From Saccharofermentans sp. (lineage in GTDB: Bacteria; Bacillota; Clostridia; Saccharofermentanales; Saccharofermentanaceae), in contig JAEFAZ010000001.1 of NCBI GenBank assembly GCA_016292135.1, forward strand, positions 310,001 to 374,000: a stretch of DNA of 64,000 bases, read 5' to 3'. This document shows, piece by piece, positions 60,525-64,000 of the stretch (the stretch's first letter is position 1; each line of letters starts with the position of its first letter). A program made the translations under genes and the position numbers. The notes under the pieces are model-generated. The model searched no databases. It was given only the letters and a program-made list of their open reading frames with translations, and was not told where the DNA came from.

Positions 60525-62416
60525 ACTATCCTTCTGAAGTTTTTGTCGAAATCCGTTTTGGATATCTTAAAGAACGTCGGTCTTCCGTGAGCACAGTGGT
60601 AAGGGTCGTTAAGCTTATGGAGACTGTCGATAAGGCTTAAGGCTTCCTCTTTGCTTATAACATCTCCCGCTCTTATTGCAGCCTTGCAGGCAGTAGTCTG
60701 AATGAGGCTGTACCAGATATTGCCGGGTGCGGGCAGTTCTCTCTTCATGTCAGTGAGTATATCGGTAAACATACCCTCAATATTGTCTTTCCTGCCCTGC
60801 ATCGGAACTGCACGGAGCGCTATCTGCCTGCCGTCAGTCAGTTCGATATCAAATCCGTTCTCGGTAAAACGGTCAAGGTTATCTGCAATGAACATATAAT
60901 CGGATGCCGATACATTAATGATCTGCGGGACGAGCAGCATCTCGGATTCCGTCTTCTTGCCTGCGGAAAACTTAACAAGATACTTTTCGTACATAACGCG
61001 TTCGTGCGCAGCATGCTGGTCAACGAAGAACACGCTGTTCTCGTTCTGCATGATTATATATGTCAGGAACAGGATCCCCACATATTCGGAATTTACAAGT
61101 TCATCTATATCTGATGAAGGCTTATTCTCGAAAGGAGCTTCGATAACGGGTTCAGCCGGTATAGCATCAGTCTTATCAACATTGTCAAATGTCGGCTTAA
61201 ATCCTGACAGGATCTCGAGAAGTTCATTTGAACGCCTGATATCTTCTTTGTCGGCCTTCGGCTCTGACACCTTCTTCTGATAGTCTGTTGCAAGTTTATG
61301 AGATACGGGAGGTGTCACATCTCCCTGCCTGTCAAGGCGCCCGACGGGCATCGTCATCTGGACGCCCTGCGGTTCTTCTGTCGTTTCTTCTTCAGCCTGT
61401 CCAAAGAAATCACTGCCTGAGCTACCGGCTCCGGTGATCGCATCCCTTAAGGCGTGGTAAACGAGCCTGAACACATCAGGATCGGAAGAGAACTTGATTT
61501 CCGCTTTCTGGGGATGGACGTTGACGTCAACAAGCCCGTTATTGCAGTAGATCATGAGAACGCAAACCGGGTATTTATTCTTCATTACGAAGTTGCGGTA
61601 TGCTTCATCGATCGCTGCCGATACCGTTGCACTCTTGACGGGCCTGTCGTTGACATAGACAAGCTGCATCTTCCTGTTGTTCTTAACATATGAAGTCTTA
61701 CCTGCAAAACCTCTTATCTTATAACCTTCGTAATCGTTACTGATCTCAACGAGCGAATTGCAGAACTCGGATCCGTAAACGGAATAGACAGCATCCCTGA
61801 CAGACCCTGTACCGGGCGTCTCAAGAACTGTCTTGCCGTCCTTTATCAGTTTTACACTGACGTGAGGATTGGCAACTGCAAGTTTCTCCACAACGGATGC
61901 AATATACATTCCTTCAGTGGAATCTTTTTTTAGAAATTTATAACGTGCAGGAACGTTCCTGAAAAGCTCTTTGATCTCTATAACGGTACCCGAATCACAT
62001 GAAGCCGGACTTTCGGACTTGAAAGAACCGTCCTCGTATACGATCTTAGTACCCGTAACCGCTCTGTCAACAGAAGTTATAAGCGTGACCTTGCCGCTGC
62101 AGGCAGCGATCGAAGCAAGAGCTTCTCCCCTGAATCCCTGTGTGGAAAGGCTGAAGATATCTTCATATCTCGTCAGTTTGGATGTTGCGTGCAGGACAAA
62201 TGCGAGTTTGGCATCTTCTTCACTCATGCCGCAGCCATTGTCGGTTACTCTGATAAGTTCGATGCCGCCGCCCATGATCTCTATCTTGATATTATCGGCT
62301 CCCGCGTCAACACTGTTGTCAAAGAGCTCTTTAACAACAGATACGGGGCGTTCTATGACTTCGCCGGCCTTGATCGCATTGGCGGTGTCCTGATCGAGGA
62401 TCTTGATAACGCTCAT
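60521..62416 (-). CDS. mutL: DNA mismatch repair protein MutL
   Basis: 631 residues. The GHKL ATPase domain has RVTDNGCGMSEEDAKLAF and GFRGEALASIA. The motif usually read as KEL-V-E-N is KELFDNSVDAG here, with Asp (about residue 32) at the catalytic Glu position. A variable linker (about 340-440) leads to the C-terminal endonuclease domain with DQHAAHERVMYEKY (near 465), ACKAAIRAGD and CAHGRPTFF. The endonuclease motif means strand discrimination does not depend on MutH. The gene overlaps mutS and miaA by 4 bases each. Confidence 0.95.
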   Translation of the reverse strand: MSVIKILDQDTANAIKAGEVIERPVSVVKELFDNSVDAGADNIKIEIMGGGIELIRVTDNGCGMSEEDAKLAFVLHATSKLTRYEDIFSLSTQGFRGEALASIAACSGKVTLITSVDRAVTGTKIVYEDGSFKSESPASCDSGTVIEIKELFRNVPARYKFLKKDSTEGMYIASVVEKLAVANPHVSVKLIKDGKTVLETPGTGSVRDAVYSVYGSEFCNSLVEISNDYEGYKIRGFAGKTSYVKNNRKMQLVYVNDRPVKSATVSAAIDEAYRNFVMKNKYPVCVLMIYCNNGLVDVNVHPQKAEIKFSSDPDVFRLVYHALRDAITGAGSSGSDFFGQAEEETTEEPQGVQMTMPVGRLDRQGDVTPPVSHKLATDYQKKVSEPKADKEDIRRSNELLEILSGFKPTFDNVDKTDAIPAEPVIEAPFENKPSSDIDELVNSEYVGILFLTYIIMQNENSVFFVDQHAAHERVMYEKYLVKFSAGKKTESEMLLVPQIINVSASDYMFIADNLDRFTENGFDIELTDGRQIALRAVPMQGRKDNIEGMFTDILTDMKRELPAPGNIWYSLIQTTACKAAIRAGDVISKEEALSLIDSLHKLNDPYHCAHGRPTFFKISKTDFDKNFRRIV

Positions 62417-64000
62417 TCTTCACCCTCCTCTGCTACCTGCTGGGACAGATCGTAAAGGATATTTATAGCTTCTATAGGTGTAAGTTTTGATATATCGATA
62501 GACTTGATCGTCTGTCTGATCTTGTCTTCCTTGCGGTATACGACGTTCTCCGGGTTAAAGAAGGAATCCTGTCCGGGCATTATAGAATCTACCAGTTCGT
62601 TATTGCCTTCACTGTCCTGCTTATGTCCGCGGAGGACCTTGAAATCACCGATCCTTTCGAGTTCTGAAAGGATAGCACGGCTCCTTTCGAGGACTCCGTC
62701 GGGAATGCCTGCGAGCTTGGCTACTTCGATACCGTAACTGTCTGATGTGCCTCCTTCCAGTATCTTATGCAGGAAAACAACTGAATCATTATCTTCGGCG
62801 ACTTCAACATGACAGTTGAATATGCCTCTGTGCATCAGGGACAGCTGGTTAAGTTCGTGATAATGTGTCGCGAAAACGGTCCTTGCATAAAGTATGTTGG
62901 GATCGATTATGTATTCCGTAACAGCCCAGGCTATAGAAAGACCGTCGTAGGTTGAAGTTCCTCTTCCTACTTCATCAAGGAGCAGGAGGCTCTTCCTTGT
63001 AGCATTCTTCAGGATATAGGACACTTCGCTCATCTCGACCATGAATGTAGACTGGCCGACCGAGATATCATCGGAAGCTCCGATCCTTGTGAATATGTGA
63101 TCGACAAGGCCTATCCTTGCTGATTTTGCAGGAACATAAGAACCTATCTGAGCCAGGAGAACAATAAGAGCGATCTGACGCATATATGTTGATTTACCTG
63201 ACATATTGGGACCCGTAAGTACGCATAGCCTCTTCTCTTCATCTATGAGCGTGTCATTAGGAACAAAGCCCGATGCATCCTTGATCATCTTTTCGACGAC
63301 AGGATGGCGGCCTTCTTCGATAACGATGTCCTCGGAATCATCGACGATCGGTCTTACATAGTTTTCAGACGAAGCGAGATTAGCAAGTGAAGATATTACA
63401 TCCAGAAGAGCGATCGCCCTTGCGGTGGCAAAGAGCCTGTCTGATGCGGCTTTTACCGTGTTCCTGATCTCGCAGAAGAGCTCGTATTCCAGGGCTATCC
63501 TCTTTGCGGAAGCACCTACTATCTTATCCTCGAGCTCCTTGATATCAGGAGTGATGTATCTTTCATTATTGGCAAGAGTCTGCTTGCGGATATATTCTTC
63601 CGGAACATTCTCGCTCTGAGATCTCGGAACCTCGATATAGTAGCCGAATACCTTGTTATATCCGATCTTAAGGGTCTTGATGCCGGTCCTTTCCCTCTCG
63701 CCTGCTTCCTTCTGCATGATGAAGCCTTTGGCGTTGGTCGCTATATCGTAGAGCTCATCTCTTTCCTTCGAAAAGCCTTCGCGTATGATATCACCGTCTG
63801 TAATGGTTACAGGCGGATCATCTGCGATGGACTTTTCGAGCAGTTCACATATATCCTCCATGGTATCAAGATCCCGTTTGATGTCCTTAAAGACACCTTT
63901 GCCGTAGGGCTCGAGACACTTTGCGATGAACGGGAGTTTTCCGAGTGAATTACGGAGAGATATAAGGTCTCTGGCATTGGATGTACCCAAAGACACTTTT
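62413..64000 (-). CDS. mutS: DNA mismatch repair protein MutS, C-terminal part (cut by right edge)
   Basis: About 528 residues seen; the N-terminal mismatch-recognition domain is outside the window. Visible: the end of the lever domain (GTSNARDLISLRNSLGKLP), the clamp, and the ABC ATPase with Walker A TGPNMSGKSTYMRQIAL, signature FMVEMSEVSYIL, Walker B LLLDEVGRGTSTYDGLSIAWA and ATHYHEL. The helix-turn-helix dimerisation tail is present. An internal GTG can start the frame at 63996, but the gene clearly continues upstream. Confidence 0.95.
   Translation of the reverse strand, partial: KVSLGTSNARDLISLRNSLGKLPFIAKCLEPYGKGVFKDIKRDLDTMEDICELLEKSIADDPPVTITDGDIIREGFSKERDELYDIATNAKGFIMQKEAGERERTGIKTLKIGYNKVFGYYIEVPRSQSENVPEEYIRKQTLANNERYITPDIKELEDKIVGASAKRIALEYELFCEIRNTVKAASDRLFATARAIALLDVISSLANLASSENYVRPIVDDSEDIVIEEGRHPVVEKMIKDASGFVPNDTLIDEEKRLCVLTGPNMSGKSTYMRQIALIVLLAQIGSYVPAKSARIGLVDHIFTRIGASDDISVGQSTFMVEMSEVSYILKNATRKSLLLLDEVGRGTSTYDGLSIAWAVTEYIIDPNILYARTVFATHYHELNQLSLMHRGIFNCHVEVAEDNDSVVFLHKILEGGTSDSYGIEVAKLAGIPDGVLERSRAILSELERIGDFKVLRGHKQDSEGNNELVDSIMPGQDSFFNPENVVYRKEDKIRQTIKSIDISKLTPIEAINILYDLSQQVAEEGEE

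Overview
This 64 kb window is a gene-dense piece of a chromosome from a Bacillota bacterium, most likely class Clostridia. The evidence is the gene families and their order: a PyrR-controlled pyr operon, Asp23/AmaP/DUF2273, RNase Y, YmdB, PgpH, ArgR next to RecN, a Firmicutes-type LexA, a DUF6472 miniprotein and a MutL with the endonuclease motif. Base composition is moderate and looks even, apart from an insertion-sequence remnant near 10-11 kb. I cannot name the genus. Most genes are on the minus strand in tight operons with 4-nt overlaps.

Layout. 1-1.0 kb: start of an acyl-CoA synthetase cut by the left edge. 1.2-9.9 kb: a pyrimidine operon, transcribed leftwards as pyrR-pyrB-pyrC-pyrF-pyrK-pyrD-(pyrE-like), followed by an OmpR-type response regulator and its histidine kinase. 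The pyrR leader holds a readable PyrR-binding hairpin, antiterminator and terminator. 10.0-12.2 kb: tRNA-Leu(CAA), a truncated IS3-family element, a 114-bp nested inverted repeat and a D-alanyl-D-alanine carboxypeptidase whose frame is open back into the broken transposase. 12.2-20.5 kb: a zinc-ribbon membrane protein and a three-gene signalling operon (REC-GGDEF-degenerate GGDEF-REC; hybrid kinase with HPt; hybrid kinase fused to a complete DegV fatty-acid-binding domain). This operon is the most unusual thing in the window. 20.7-26.4 kb: a PEP-synthase/rifampin-phosphotransferase-like enzyme, a small membrane protein, a DUF6472 protein, tRNA-Leu(CAG) and a nuclease-fused Fe-S helicase.

26.4-34 kb: recO, a fused ybeY-era gene, pgpH, phoH, rluD-like, lspA and ymdB. 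34-37 kb: rny and a PEBP-domain lipoprotein. 37-48 kb: a second RluA-family synthase, then the conserved block efp-asp23-amaP-DUF2273-nusB-xseA-xseB-ispA-dxs-nadK-argR-recN, with yqeG upstream. 48-58 kb: aspartate kinase, a cyclophilin lipoprotein, a TetR regulator, DUF1858, a PP2C-like/SH3 membrane protein paired with an LCP ligase, a DUF3048 lipoprotein, glutamate dehydrogenase and a small membrane protein. 58-64 kb: an HTH protein divergent from lexA (two LexA-box-like sites), then mutS-mutL-miaA, with mutS cut by the right edge.

How it works together: most of the window is housekeeping (pyrimidine synthesis, isoprenoid precursors, RNA maturation, DNA repair, envelope). The accessory signal is the 13.2-20.5 kb operon, whose domains form a complete set for a multistep phosphorelay (two kinase histidines, one HPt, four canonical receivers) with a diguanylate-cyclase output and a covalently attached lipid-binding module. 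Its function is inference. All calls come from reading motifs and gene order; no database search was run.
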